DNA of 64,000 nucleotides from Candidatus Jettenia sp. (GTDB taxonomy: Bacteria > Planctomycetota > Brocadiia > Brocadiales > Brocadiaceae), in assembly GCA_021650895.1 (NCBI GenBank), contig CP091278.1, positions 2,943,659 through 3,007,658 of the forward strand. The letters run 5' to 3'. Both the position numbers and the translations under genes were made by a program. Shown piece by piece: positions 28,801 to 37,999 of the stretch. The notes beneath the pieces are model-generated. The model was not told the origin of the DNA, made no database searches, and saw only the letters and a program-made list of their open reading frames with translations. The number at the start of each line of letters is the position of its first letter. Position 1 is the stretch's first letter.

Positions 28801-28874
28801 GTGATAATCAAGACCTGATTACCACCAAATCTTTTGTCGCAACAAGAGGTATTACCGTTGCAAAAGGGTTATAG
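25851..28874 (+). CDS. Large exported S41 (C-terminal processing) peptidase with PDZ and C-terminal extension
   Basis: 1007 aa, about twice a normal CtpA. Signal/anchor helix about 8-30; helical region to about 180; PDZ about 180-263 (GGLGMVVGLREGQLTVISPIEGTPA); S41 core about 270-450 with Ser384 in GSASGAE and Lys409 in FGKGSVQQ, the Ser-Lys dyad at the family spacing of 25. Then an acidic linker, one or two Ig-like/CARDB-type domains (VNVTNTGETPLYQL, VWVKNIGEGPSEKN), an SH3-like domain about 830-880 (VLSVIKEGTVL...DGRYGWLSAKDA) and a final beta domain. SH3 and Ig domains suggest tethering to cell wall or partners. Probably periplasmic. Followed by a strong bidirectional terminator. Confidence 0.9.
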   Translation: MRSKLSSKYLLATLLFLFSITCFFVTFSKTFGLEPYFEKQKEKEDSNYKFRLSGIVMSYINRLYVDPERIKSLEMLKEALAWEEKVIPEVLTNFEENTVTETITVDDISKTYDLSKIRRSKDMVEILRDALSFINKYRQTNENLTASDIEYTAINGMLTQLDPHSVILPPKEFNEFKIGTTGKFGGLGMVVGLREGQLTVISPIEGTPAARSGIKAGDKIIEIDGESTINMNLTESVGKLRGDPETEVTLSVLTEKAAQPKLYTLEREIIAIPTVESAPVDNEIGYIKIRNFQDDTSQSLSEHLKRLKTSHNNKMKGLIIDLRNNSGGLLDQAIEVADKFLDSGAIVVTVGPSGHPREAQDARKTETDEALYPIVVLVDAGSASGAEIVAGALKENNRAVIVGDRSFGKGSVQQLIELMDGSALKLTIAKYLTPLLTDIQSVGITPDIQLIPAIVSKDNINLFRGLTVLREEDLKQHLEEHPKGETSYATLKYFLETTEKKKTHEIEPEEPEELDDPYKLPDFNKDFHVLFAKKLLMKASEWERETFLKNSLPIVEETAKLEEEKIAQALQKLDIDWSKGTSSEVAKSNVTFSTVPSNGQVKAGDKITLTVNVTNTGETPLYQLHGISSSKNGLFDKLEFIFGKIDKGITKSYTTTIDVPKNSLDRKDEIVIKFEELNHHNPQDIKLNIITEALPRPLFAYSYQILDHEKDASANNGDGLIQTGEDIDLFVWVKNIGEGPSEKNVVTLRDLSNKEVLIKNGRVEIGALNPGEKKEVKLSLFVKETIPSGNFSVDLIISDMIFGTFLSNKLNLPIIGSKSKITPVTTNLKIKKNHTPLYGGMSFDSPVLSVIKEGTVLVSDAKNNEWLRIKLPDGRYGWLSAKDAAELNGKENKPGNLEPFIQRTPPIITLNKSLSNLLFGNDQLPISVAIEDDIQVKHAYILVNNDKVFFKSNRNATPKEQIRLEIAKDVPLKEGPNVITIVARDNQDLITTKSFVATRGITVAKGL

Positions 28875-28926
28875 CATATTTGTAGAGAAGGTGTGATCGC
28901 AAAAGACAGAGAAAATGAGGAGAAAA

Positions 28927-28960
28927 CAAAAGAGTAAAAACTATAGTTTTTACTCTTTTG
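28927..28960. terminator. Bidirectional rho-independent terminator
   Basis: A perfect 34 bp palindrome with arms CAAAAGAGTAAAAACTA / TAGTTTTTACTCTTTTG between two convergent genes, 53 bp after the S41 stop and 46 bp after the sat stop read from the other side. The arm sequence supplies a partial T-run in both directions. Confidence 0.7.
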
Positions 28961-29006
28961 CAATCTCTGTGACTTCAGATTTTTCTGCGGTAGTAAGCTT
29001 TTCTCT

Positions 29007-30176
29007 CTATTTTAACTTCTGATAATATTCGCTCAATACTTTTGCCACCTCTGCTCTGGTAAAAGTGGGAGGAGGAGCCTCTCCGGCGCTTAACATCCTG
29101 CGAACTTCTGTTCCGCTTAAAATGACATGATTGGCTGAATCGTGAGGACATGTTTTGTAAGAAGCCATACTATTACAAGACTTACAGTAAAACGTGTGGT
29201 CAAAAAATAATGGCGTAATTCCTATCTCATGAAGATCAAATTCATCAAAGATATAATGGGCATCAAACGTCCCATAATAATTACCTACACCAGCGTGATC
29301 CCTACCTACAATAAAATGTGTACAACCGTAATTTTTCCTTACGAGCGCATGGAAAATCGCTTCCCGCGGTCCAGCATATCGCATTGCAGCAGGAAAAACG
29401 GCTAACATTGCCCTATCTTTGGGATAATATTTTTCTAAAAGAACCTCGTAACTCTTAATCCTTACATCCGCAGGAACGTCATCACTTTTTGTTTCCCCTA
29501 CCAAAGGATGCAAAAGAATAGCGTCTACAACTTCGAGGGCGCATTTTTGGATATATTCATGGGCACGATGCACCGGATTCCGTGTCTGGAACCCAACAAC
29601 CCGTTTCCAGCCTCTTTTTACAAAGAGAGCTCTTGTCTCTGCTGGATCTAACCTATAAGCTGAAAAATCGCCAGGTTTTTTCCTGTTAACGACACTAACC
29701 TTGCCGCCCAAAAGATAATCACCCATTTTGTACACGCAATCCACACCGGGGTGCTTTCTATCATCCACACCATAGACTTCTAAAGATTCTTTTGGCTTAT
29801 CATGATGAAAAATTTCTTCCAGATGGAGAATGGCAATAACCTCGTTGGCCTGGTCAACAAGGGCAACATCCTTACCTGGCTTAAGGCCTTCAACCTCATC
29901 CTTCGTTGCTGAGAGAGTAATCGGAATTGACCACGGCAGTCCACTCGATAAACGCATATTATCTACCACGTTATCATAATCCGCTTTGCCCATAAATCCT
30001 TCCAGAGGACTCATAGCTCCAACGGCAATCATATCAAGATCTGACATCTCACGAGAGCTAAGCTGGATTTTTTTCATATCATAATGCATAGCCTTATCCA
30101 GCAGGATCTCACGCTCCTCCATGGATACAATCCTATTGACGAGTTTCCCTCCATGCGGAGCAATGTTCTTAACCAT
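29007..30176 (-). CDS. sat: Sulfate adenylyltransferase (ATP sulfurylase)
   Basis: 389 aa, the length of the dissimilatory-type homo-oligomeric enzyme. It interconverts sulfate plus ATP with APS plus pyrophosphate. PUA-like N-domain to about 160, then the catalytic domain with the HxxH nucleotide motif NPVHRAHE and [12 protein letters not shown], and a C-terminal zinc site [14 protein letters not shown] plus the [10 protein letters not shown] end typical of the family. A good ribosome-binding site (AAAGGAG) precedes ATG. It is the third gene after aprA and aprB, with only 3 bp between aprB and sat, so the three are co-expressed. Confidence 0.95.
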   Translation of the reverse strand: MVKNIAPHGGKLVNRIVSMEEREILLDKAMHYDMKKIQLSSREMSDLDMIAVGAMSPLEGFMGKADYDNVVDNMRLSSGLPWSIPITLSATKDEVEGLKPGKDVALVDQANEVIAILHLEEIFHHDKPKESLEVYGVDDRKHPGVDCVYKMGDYLLGGKVSVVNRKKPGDFSAYRLDPAETRALFVKRGWKRVVGFQTRNPVHRAHEYIQKCALEVVDAILLHPLVGETKSDDVPADVRIKSYEVLLEKYYPKDRAMLAVFPAAMRYAGPREAIFHALVRKNYGCTHFIVGRDHAGVGNYYGTFDAHYIFDEFDLHEIGITPLFFDHTFYCKSCNSMASYKTCPHDSANHVILSGTEVRRMLSAGEAPPPTFTRAEVAKVLSEYYQKLK

Positions 30177-30179
30177 CTT

Positions 30180-30512
30180 TTATGTATCTCCTTTCAAACA
30201 CTTTGCCTGAATAATAAATTCCTCTTGATGCCCATCGACATCACGGATCGTCCAAATCGTTTTATCACGCTTCAACCGCGCTTTTAGAGAAGCGCCGTTA
30301 CTACAGACCTGGAAAGGCAATTTCAGCTCAATTGCCTGAACAGGACATTCCTTCACACAACAGGCGCAGGTCCAGCAAGCCGACTGATCGCGAATTGCTG
30401 CTTTCATATTTTCCTTACGGTAGCATAAATCTCCCGGGCAAATGCGTTCGCATCTTGCCTCAGGCAATCCTTTACATCCATTACAAATATTTTCATCGAT
30501 AAAGATACTCAT
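30180..30512 (-). CDS. aprB: Adenylylsulfate reductase beta-like iron-sulfur subunit
   Basis: 110 aa from the ATG that overlaps the aprA stop (ATGA); a GTG two codons earlier is possible but less likely. Two [4Fe-4S] ligand sets: CNGCKG...CERICPGDL and CWTCACCVKECP, the AprB pattern (an insert between the second and third Cys of cluster I is characteristic). The C-terminal half WTIRDVDG... matches AprB but it is shorter than the roughly 150 aa AprB of sulfate reducers. It passes electrons between AprA and a membrane partner; no qmo genes are in view. Confidence 0.87.
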   Translation of the reverse strand: MSIFIDENICNGCKGLPEARCERICPGDLCYRKENMKAAIRDQSACWTCACCVKECPVQAIELKLPFQVCSNGASLKARLKRDKTIWTIRDVDGHQEEFIIQAKCLKGDT

Positions 30513-32185
30513 GAGCACAACGGCCTTTCTATCATTTTTATCTCATCTGTATCCGGATTATATACTGAATTAACAAAAATAAGCCATCGGTTATCGTCTT
30601 TCCTGGGATAATCTAACCGTGTCTGATAGCATGCCCATCGCGTCTCCTTGCGGTAGATCAGATGCTCTACTAATACCCTTGCGACATCAATCCTATCAAT
30701 ACATTCCAAAGCCTCAATCAGATGATAATTATTTACCGCTACGATATCTTTTCTGTGTTCTTTTAAAGGTTTTAGTAATCGCCTTGCCTCGATCAACCGC
30801 TCTTCATGGAGGGCGTAACTCATAGAGACACCACCTGCAAACTCATCCATAATCTTTTGAAGACGTTCTCTTACCTGCCGCGGTGATATACCAGACTTTT
30901 TCATGAGAGGGGCATGGATTCTGGCTTTCTCTTTTTGAATTACTTCATCGTCTACGTCTTCCAGATATCTTCCTTGTATATCATCTAAGGCAGTTGCTGC
31001 AGCAATACGTGCTTCAACCCAACATCCACTTACGTATTTCTTTGGCGCCCCACCTGCCACCTCTCCGATTGCATAAAGGCCTGGTATAGTTGTCCTTCTT
31101 TCTTTATCTATCCAATATCCCGATTGGCAGTGACCACCAACAACAAAGGGCTCTGTCCCCTGTATTTCTACAGGTCTTTTTTTTGGATTCATGCCTTCGC
31201 TTGCCCATAAAAGAATAATTTGAGGATTCATACTTAAAAAATCCTCTTTTAATCTCCTCTCCTCTGCTTCACTCAATGTTGTCGTATCTAAAAAGCACGG
31301 TCCTCGACCTGCTTTTGTTTCTTCCACGGTAGCAAGGAGTCTGTGCTGGGTGAGACATTTATTTCCGCCCAAATGCTTGTAATAGAGCTCCAGATAATCC
31401 TCCCCACGCGCATTGATTTGCCTTGAACCCGCTCCGACGGCAATTGTACCTGTTGGTGCATGTACGTCTTTTACCCGTAAGGCAATAAACCGATTCTCAA
31501 AGCTGGTCATTTCTGCCCCAATACGTATCCCCATGGCATATCCCGTTCCTGCATTCCAGGGACAGTACCACATCAGATTGCGTGCTTCGCCGGTATTATT
31601 GGGCCTGTATATACCAGATGCCCCTCCGGTAGCTACAATAACGGCATTCGCCCGAATTACATAAAGCATACTATCCCTTACCCCGTATCCAAATGCCCCG
31701 CAAACACGTTTGCCGTTATAAATGAAATTTGTTGCAACAACACGATTGAGTACCTGAGCAGGAGTTTTTTTAACGGCCTCTGCAAGGATGGGTTTTAACC
31801 GCTCACCAAAAATACGGATACTGCGCTTTCCTTTTCTCCGATACGTACCGTCTTCATTCTTCTCAATAGGAAGGCCCATCTCTTCTACATCTCTGACGAC
31901 CTCGTTTAATCCTTGTGCAATACTATAAACAAGATCCTTTCTTATAACCCCCTCAAACTGTCGCTCTACAAATGAGACATATGATTCTGGTGTTTGACCA
32001 GGGTTTAAATACGCATTAATAGCATTCAATCCCATAGCCAGACAACCGCTACGCTCAATATGTGCCTTTTCCATGATTACCACCCGGCAATTTGGATATC
32101 GTTTATATATCTCCACGGCAGCAAAACATCCTGCTGCTCCTCCACCAATAATAAGTAAATCTGTATCTATAGGTATAATGCCCAT
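30509..32185 (-). CDS. aprA: Adenylylsulfate reductase alpha-like flavoprotein
   Basis: 558 aa FAD enzyme of the succinate dehydrogenase/fumarate reductase superfamily. N-terminal dinucleotide fold LLIIGGGAAGCFAA; substrate region HIERSGCLAMGLNAINAYL and the AprA-like end TRWACYQTRLDYPRKDDNRW. AprA of sulfate reducers is about 650 aa; this shorter form resembles the AprA of Clostridia and of some assimilatory or sulfite-oxidising clusters. It catalyses APS plus electrons to sulfite plus AMP, in either direction. First gene of a leftward aprA-aprB-sat operon. Assignment to AprA rather than a generic fumarate reductase rests heavily on the AprB and Sat neighbours. Confidence 0.87.
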   Translation of the reverse strand: MGIIPIDTDLLIIGGGAAGCFAAVEIYKRYPNCRVVIMEKAHIERSGCLAMGLNAINAYLNPGQTPESYVSFVERQFEGVIRKDLVYSIAQGLNEVVRDVEEMGLPIEKNEDGTYRRKGKRSIRIFGERLKPILAEAVKKTPAQVLNRVVATNFIYNGKRVCGAFGYGVRDSMLYVIRANAVIVATGGASGIYRPNNTGEARNLMWYCPWNAGTGYAMGIRIGAEMTSFENRFIALRVKDVHAPTGTIAVGAGSRQINARGEDYLELYYKHLGGNKCLTQHRLLATVEETKAGRGPCFLDTTTLSEAEERRLKEDFLSMNPQIILLWASEGMNPKKRPVEIQGTEPFVVGGHCQSGYWIDKERRTTIPGLYAIGEVAGGAPKKYVSGCWVEARIAAATALDDIQGRYLEDVDDEVIQKEKARIHAPLMKKSGISPRQVRERLQKIMDEFAGGVSMSYALHEERLIEARRLLKPLKEHRKDIVAVNNYHLIEALECIDRIDVARVLVEHLIYRKETRWACYQTRLDYPRKDDNRWLIFVNSVYNPDTDEIKMIERPLCS

Positions 32186-32682
32186 ATTTTCTCGTAAAAT
32201 ATCACGAATCTCTCATGTATTAAGTATTCTTCCGGTTGAGTAGGGAATCCATAGTATTTTCCCTTAACAGTATCGTATTTTTGAATTTTTAAATCATTAA
32301 ATAATACTTATATTTTATTATAGTGTCAATTCTAAAACAACTCTATTTGGCAGGTCTTACTGAAAACCTTTTCTTGTAAAAAGGGGTTATAACAATTCGA
32401 TGCATTATTTTCAACTGGAAAAGGATTTGACTTATTTTCCTAAATTTACTAAATTAATACATTTATTGATATGGAATCCACCATTTCTCTATAACATATG
32501 TTACAGAGAAATAATAATTTAATTATTGAAAAATAAAATTTCATGCCTCCTGAATAATTTCAATAAGCACTGCAAGCCTTACATAATTTTCCATGAATAT
32601 CTTCATTCGGATACAAGAATAAAGTAAATGGTGTAATGCTTGCTAACATGGTTTTTAATGAGGTCATACTACGGAGTTTTTA
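32186..32682. other. AT-rich divergent promoter region
   Basis: 497 bp between the leftward aprA operon and the rightward GlcD-like gene. No gene, repeat family or terminator recognised. A short palindrome CTCTATAACATATGTTACAGAG lies near 32490, with arms CTCT(A)TAACATA/TATGTTA; it is a possible regulator site but unproven. Confidence 0.35.
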
Positions 32683-34080
32683 GTGTCAAACGCTACGCAA
32701 ACAAAGCTTCACAGGCTTACCGATGAGCTGAATCGGCTTATAGGAAAAGAGAATGTACTTTGTTCCCTTGAGGAACGGATATGTTATGCATATGATGGTT
32801 CCAAACAAAAATGCATTCCAGATATTGTTCTACGACCGCAAGACACTCAACAGGTATCCGGTATTTTGCGCCTTGCAAATGAGCATAAAATACCGGTTTA
32901 TCCTCGTGGCGCAGGTTCCGGGTTAACCGGTGGATCAGTTCCTATTCAAAGTGGAATGGTATTGGATTTCAGCCGTATGAACCAAATACTGGAAATTATT
33001 CCAGAGAACCTTACTGCCACGGTTGAACCTGGAGTTGTTACCCATACCTTGCAAAGCGAGGTAGCAAAACATAAGCTCTTTTACCCACCCGATCCTGCCA
33101 GTGCCGCATTTTCTACCCTGGGAGGCAATGTGGCAGAATGTTCCGGTGGAATTACCGGTTTAAAATATGGTGTTACCAGAGATTATATTTTATCGCTGGA
33201 GGTAGTTCTTGCTGACGGAAGCATTATCCACACGGGTCGTAAGACCTTAAAAAGTGTCACCGGGTATGATCTTACCCGTTTATTTGTCGGCTCAGAAGGT
33301 ACCCTGGGAGTTTTCACCCAGATTACCGTAAAATTACTCCCTCTTCCGGAAAAGATTGAAACACTCTTAGCCTTTTTCACAACCCCCGAGCAGGCAGTGA
33401 AAACTGCAAATCAAATTATCCTGAATAATCTTCTCCCCAGGGCACTTGAGTTTATTGATAAATCGAGCATCGACTGTATTCAGGGATATAAACAGGAATT
33501 TCAAATACCAAAAGATGTACATGCGATTCTGCTTATCGATATCGACGGGAAAGAGGCAAGCGTTAAAATAGAGACATCCCTTATAGAAAAAATTATCACT
33601 GAAAATCAGGCGCTCAAGGTTGTTTCTGCAAAGAATGCCAAAGAACGCGATATCCTCTGGGAAGTAAGGCGTGCTATCTCTCCCGCACTCTATACTATTG
33701 CTGCCTTTAAGATTAATGAGGATATATGCGTGCCACGTAGCCGGATATTAGAAATATTGCAACGGATAGATGAAATCCACAAACGATATCCTTCGGTAAA
33801 AGTTGCGAACTTCGGGCATATTGGGGATGGTAACATCCATGTTAACGTCCTCTATAAGGAAAAAGATCAACAAGTAACAGCAAAAAGGATGATTGAGGAG
33901 ATACTCCTCAATACAATTGAACTTGGCGGAACAATTTCCGGGGAGCACGGCATTGGAAATGTAAAATCGGATTTTATGCCTCTTGAGATACCCCCTCATG
34001 AATTACGTATTATGAAAGATATTAAACGGTTGTTGGACCCCAACGGTATATTAAATCCAGGTAAGATGTTTCCATCATAA
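32683..34080 (+). CDS. FAD-linked oxidase, GlcD/D-lactate dehydrogenase type
   Basis: 465 aa. FAD_binding_4 domain about 38-180 with the diphosphate loop PRGAGSGLTGGSVP; C-terminal FAD-oxidase domain with FGHIGDGNIHVN and SGEHGIGNVKSDFM. The family oxidises 2-hydroxy acids (glycolate, D-lactate, D-2-hydroxyglutarate) to keto acids and passes electrons to a partner, often a GlcF-type iron-sulfur protein, which is not in view. Starts at GTG with GGAG nearby. The next gene, an aminotransferase acting on 2-keto acids, could use the product. Confidence 0.88.
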   Translation: MSNATQTKLHRLTDELNRLIGKENVLCSLEERICYAYDGSKQKCIPDIVLRPQDTQQVSGILRLANEHKIPVYPRGAGSGLTGGSVPIQSGMVLDFSRMNQILEIIPENLTATVEPGVVTHTLQSEVAKHKLFYPPDPASAAFSTLGGNVAECSGGITGLKYGVTRDYILSLEVVLADGSIIHTGRKTLKSVTGYDLTRLFVGSEGTLGVFTQITVKLLPLPEKIETLLAFFTTPEQAVKTANQIILNNLLPRALEFIDKSSIDCIQGYKQEFQIPKDVHAILLIDIDGKEASVKIETSLIEKIITENQALKVVSAKNAKERDILWEVRRAISPALYTIAAFKINEDICVPRSRILEILQRIDEIHKRYPSVKVANFGHIGDGNIHVNVLYKEKDQQVTAKRMIEEILLNTIELGGTISGEHGIGNVKSDFMPLEIPPHELRIMKDIKRLLDPNGILNPGKMFPS

Positions 34081-34186
34081 AAATAGATAAACCAATAAGA
34101 TACAGAAAGATTCATACGAGCATAAGATGGGTATTCAAAATCAAGCTACAGAAATAAACTTATCATGAGAAAGGAGATATTTATAT

Positions 34187-35374
34187 ATGGCGTTATCAAG
34201 AATTGCCAGGGAAGTACATACATCCGCAACACTTGCCATTACAGCCAAGGCAAAACAACTGGTGGCAAAAGGTATCGATGTAACTAATTTTGGTGCGGGA
34301 GAACCAGACTTCGATACCCCGGAAAATGTCAAGAACGCAGCCATTAAGGCAATTAAAGATGGCTATACCAAATACACACCGACTGCAGGAGCGCCCGCAT
34401 TAAAGGAAGCTATCTGCGAGAAGCTTCTCAAAGATAACCACCTGAAATACAATCCTTCACAAGTTATCGTATCAGCAGGGGCAAAACAATCCATTCTCAA
34501 TATCGTTCTCGTAGTATGTGATACAGGGGATGAGGCTATTATTCCCTCACCCTATTGGGTAAGCTATCCGGAAATGGTAACCATGGCAGGTGCTACCCCC
34601 GTATTTCTTAAAACTACAGATAAAGAACATTTCAAAATTACCCGGGAATCTCTGGCAAAGGTTATTACACCCAAGTCTAAATTACTCTTCATGAATAGCC
34701 CCAGCAATCCAACCGGCATGGTCTATACAGAAAAAGAATTTCGTGAAATTGTTGGTTTTGCTGTAGAAAAAGGACTTTACGTCATTTCAGATGAAATTTA
34801 TGAAAAAATTCTGTATGACGGAGCACTCCATGTTAGCCCGGCAACCTTTAGTGACGAATGCTATAAAAAGATTGTTACGATAAACGGTTTTTCGAAGGTA
34901 TATTCTATGACTGGCTGGCGTTTAGGTTACGCCGCCGGGCCGGAAGAGGTCATCAAAGCGGCAATAAATATTCAGGACCATACTACATCTGGCGCTAATT
35001 CCATTACTCAAATGGCAGGATTGGAAGCGCTCAAGGGTAATCAGGATTCTGTAGATACTATGGTGCGTGAATTTGATAAACGCAGAAAATATATTGTATC
35101 GCGTCTTAACAGTATACCAGGAGTATCTTGTTTACTTCCTCAGGGTGCATTTTATGTGTTTCCAAAGGTATCTGAGCTGTACCATAAAAAAATTGGTGGA
35201 CAATTCGTAGCAAGTTCATTCGATTTAGTTAACGTATTACTTGAAAAAGCACATGTTGCCTTTGTTCCTGGAGCCCCTTTCGGATTAGATGACTACATAA
35301 GGATTTCTTATGCGACTTCTATGGAATGTATCGAGAAAGGGATAGACCGATTCGAGAAGTTTTTGAAAAGCTAG
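34187..35374 (+). CDS. aspC: Class I aspartate/aromatic aminotransferase
   Basis: 395 aa, fold-type I PLP enzyme, subgroup I-gamma as in Thermus AspC. Start ATG has a perfect AAAGGAGA ribosome-binding site. PLP lysine in NGFSKVYSMTGWRLGYA; NSPSNPTGMVYT and the substrate Arg in YIRISYA are in place. Transfers the amino group between aspartate/glutamate and oxo-acids. The stop codon TAG is made of the TA target dinucleotide plus the first base of the Rep-C MITE, so the original stop was displaced or replaced by the insertion. Confidence 0.94.
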   Translation: MALSRIAREVHTSATLAITAKAKQLVAKGIDVTNFGAGEPDFDTPENVKNAAIKAIKDGYTKYTPTAGAPALKEAICEKLLKDNHLKYNPSQVIVSAGAKQSILNIVLVVCDTGDEAIIPSPYWVSYPEMVTMAGATPVFLKTTDKEHFKITRESLAKVITPKSKLLFMNSPSNPTGMVYTEKEFREIVGFAVEKGLYVISDEIYEKILYDGALHVSPATFSDECYKKIVTINGFSKVYSMTGWRLGYAAGPEEVIKAAINIQDHTTSGANSITQMAGLEALKGNQDSVDTMVREFDKRRKYIVSRLNSIPGVSCLLPQGAFYVFPKVSELYHKKIGGQFVASSFDLVNVLLEKAHVAFVPGAPFGLDDYIRISYATSMECIEKGIDRFEKFLKS

Positions 35375-35559
35375 TACACTGTCAATATAATTCATGATAA
35401 TACGATTTGTATCGGTTCAACTGCATGGGGCTGTGTCATTGCGAGGGTAGTGTCCGAAGCAATCCCCTGGATATTTCAAAAGAGATTGCTTCGGGAAAAT
35501 ACCCCTCGCAATGACACATACGAGAGAGTCTATTATAATAAATTAAGTTGACAGTGTAC
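35374..35559. mobile_element. Rep-C MITE, copy 1 (complete)
   Basis: 186 bp with terminal inverted ends GTACACTGTCAA / TTGACAGTGTAC and TA on both sides (35372-35373 and 35560-35561), as expected for a Tc1/IS630-mobilised MITE. The core is a long stem using CATTGCGAGGG...GAAGCAATC and its complement, also found in Rep-D. A second copy of identical length lies at 62199, and a third, interrupted by an IS, at 51916. Confidence 0.85.
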
Positions 35560-35762
35560 TAGCGACCATAAAAACCAAATCTATAACAATATTTTACACT
35601 CGATTTTTTCCAGATTATCAGATAATTTTTAGTAATAAGGCTCTTTCTGGTATATAATCTGTAAGGTATATATAGATAAATTTACGAGAAGTACGGTATG
35701 CCTTAGCTTAACTATCAAATTAACATAAGCAGCAAAAGAATAACTACTGTAGTATTTCTAGC

Positions 35763-35900
35763 TATAGTATTTCAAGGATGAAATCGAACATATCCCCAAT
35801 AGAGGAAAGGCTATCCCACCGGTCATTGCGAGGGTATTGTCCGAAGCAATCCTTTGCATGTTTCAGGAGAGATTGCTTCGGAAAAACCCCTCGCAATGAC
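35763..35900. repeat. Rep-D, right end missing
   Basis: Starts with ATAGTATTTCAAGGATGAAA and runs into the stem GTCATTGCGAGGG...CCCTCGCAATGAC. The right terminal repeat seen in the complete copy (59952-60183) is absent. Ends 41 bp before rmuC. The rest of the 35562-35941 gap is AT-rich and featureless. Confidence 0.65.
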
Positions 35901-35941
35901 TTGAGTACCCTTTCATAGAGAAAATTCTTAGGTATAAAATT

Positions 35942-37285
35942 ATGGAAATCCTCTGGCTAATTGCTGCTATAATTGCTGGAATTTTGACAGGCGGCGTAAT
36001 TGTTTGGTTGATCGGCAGATCACATAAGGCAATGCTACATGAACGGCTTGCTATAGTCCAACAGGATCTGCTAAGCGCCTGTACCGATCTGGACCAAAAG
36101 AATGAAACGGTATTTGAGCTTAATCAGGCAGTTACACGGCTGGAAACCACACTTGAACACGAACGGAAAGCAGCAGATGAAAAAGTAGCAATCCTGAATG
36201 ATGCCACGAAAAAGCTGAGTGATGCCTTTAAAGCGCTTTCGGCTGAAGCGCTGAAGAGCAACAACCAATCATTCCTGGAGTTGGCAAAGATCACTCTGGA
36301 GAAGTATCAAACCGAAGCTAAAAGCGATTTCGAACAGCGACAAAAGGCTGTAGAAAATCTCGTTACACCCATTAAACAGTCGCTGGAAAAGGTAGACATC
36401 CAAATCCGTGATCTGGAGAACTCCCGCCAGCAAGCATATGGAAGCCTGACGGAACAGGTCAAATCACTGATATATACCCAGGAGAAATTGCAATCTGAGA
36501 CCGGTAATCTCGTTAAGGCACTCAGAACACCAACAGTACGAGGTCACTGGGGAGAAATTCAACTGAAGCGAGTAGTTGAAATAGCTGGCATGCTCCAGTA
36601 TTGTGACTTTTACCAGCAACAATCGGTAACAACGGAAGAAGGAAGATTACGGCCGGATATTCTCGTACGCTTGCCTGGGGGTAAAAATATTATTGTTGAT
36701 GCCAAGGCCCCTCTTCAAGCTTACCTTGATGCGCTGGAAGGCGTAAGTGATGACCATCGTTTATCGAAACTGAAAGACCATGCACAACAGCTCCGGTCTC
36801 ACATAGTAAAATTAAGCGCAAAATCTTACTGGGATCAGTTTCAGCCTACACCTGAATTCGTAATCCTCTTTCTTCCGGGAGAAACGTTTTTCAGCGCGGC
36901 GCTGGAACATGACCCGGCCCTGATCGAAGAAGGAGTCAAACAGCGGGTTATCCTGGCAACGCCAACAACACTGATTGCGTTATTACGGGCAGTACATTAT
37001 GGCTGGCGGCAAGAGCAGGTAGCAGAAAATGCCCAGAGGATCAGCGAGCTTGGTCAAGAGCTTCATGAGCGTATTGCAACTATGGTTGAGCATTTATCGA
37101 AACTTGGCGGATCTCTTGGAAAGGCTGTAGAAGCATATAATGCAGCCATAGCTTCTTTTGAGGGGCGCATACTCCCTTCTGCGCGCAAGTTTAAGACTCT
37201 GGGGGCTGGAAGTAAAAAAGAGATAGAAGAAATTTCACAGCTCGATAAAAATACCAGAATCCCTACAGATATAAAGGGCGACTAG
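35942..37285 (+). CDS. rmuC: DNA recombination protein RmuC
   Basis: 447 aa. N-terminal membrane helix about 3-22, a long coiled coil about 25-170, and the RmuC nuclease-like domain about 175-385 ([19 protein letters not shown]...[19 protein letters not shown]...). The PD-(D/E)xK-like core residues (D in RPDIL, DAK) are visible. RmuC limits inversions and recombination between short inverted repeats in E. coli (family knowledge), which is a suggestive neighbour for a chromosome full of inverted repeats. No strong ribosome-binding site. Confidence 0.9.
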   Translation: MEILWLIAAIIAGILTGGVIVWLIGRSHKAMLHERLAIVQQDLLSACTDLDQKNETVFELNQAVTRLETTLEHERKAADEKVAILNDATKKLSDAFKALSAEALKSNNQSFLELAKITLEKYQTEAKSDFEQRQKAVENLVTPIKQSLEKVDIQIRDLENSRQQAYGSLTEQVKSLIYTQEKLQSETGNLVKALRTPTVRGHWGEIQLKRVVEIAGMLQYCDFYQQQSVTTEEGRLRPDILVRLPGGKNIIVDAKAPLQAYLDALEGVSDDHRLSKLKDHAQQLRSHIVKLSAKSYWDQFQPTPEFVILFLPGETFFSAALEHDPALIEEGVKQRVILATPTTLIALLRAVHYGWRQEQVAENAQRISELGQELHERIATMVEHLSKLGGSLGKAVEAYNAAIASFEGRILPSARKFKTLGAGSKKEIEEISQLDKNTRIPTDIKGD

Positions 37286-37999
37286 CCTCTTAATAAAGGA
37301 TTTTGGTACTCGTTTTGTTTGTTAATAATAAGTACAGCTTCAGTTACCACAGAGAATACTGAAATTGCGGAGATTGTGAGAATATACATGAAAAATATAC
37401 AATTTTTCTCTGTTATAATTCCTTTCTCTGTGTTCTTTGCATCCTCTGCGGTAAACTAATTACCTATATTGATACGGGGATTCTACAATCATTTCACCCC
37501 TGCGGGGTTATTTACTCGTGGTTGTGTGTTATCTATAATTGTTATCTATAATCATGACAGCCCTTCGGGCTTAGATTATAGTATTTTATGGTTATTGTTC
37601 TCTTACTCTGTAGTTACAGAGATCATACATGAGGCTATCTTTGGCAGGAGAGACGTAAAATCTTACCGTCTCTCCTCATGAAAAAACAGAGCCGATGTAG
37701 GGCGAGGCTTTAGCCTTGCCCTACGGAATTGAAATTTCTCAACGTTAAACGCAAAGATACACGATGTTGCAATGGTAGAGACGCAAAATCTTGCGTCTCT
37801 CCTTAATCCCGTAGGGATGTCATGTTTATAGAAAAAGCAGAAAAAAGCCCTTCAACCCCGAAGGGGTGACATGGGATATCTGCATTGAGATGTCATCCCT
37901 TCGGGATTTTATGATAGGGTATATTGTATTCAGAATCATTTTACCCCTTCGGGGTTGAATGCGGTATGTTCGGTTTCTTACAGAGGGTACTATAGCATC
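37286..37999. repeat. Intergenic region with several short palindromes
   Basis: No gene. Near 37355-37455 a pair of inverted words (ACCACAGAGAATACTG.., ..TCTGTGTTCTTTGCATCC, TCTGCGGTAAAC). Rep-E at 37697-37725 (GTAGGGCGAGGCTTTAGCC / TTGCCCTAC). A GAGACGCAAAATCTTGCGTCTC palindrome near 37778. A set of CCCCGAAGGGG / CCCTTCGGG words at 37855-37955. A Rep-D end fragment (ATGTTCGGTTTC) near 37967. Confidence 0.6.
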
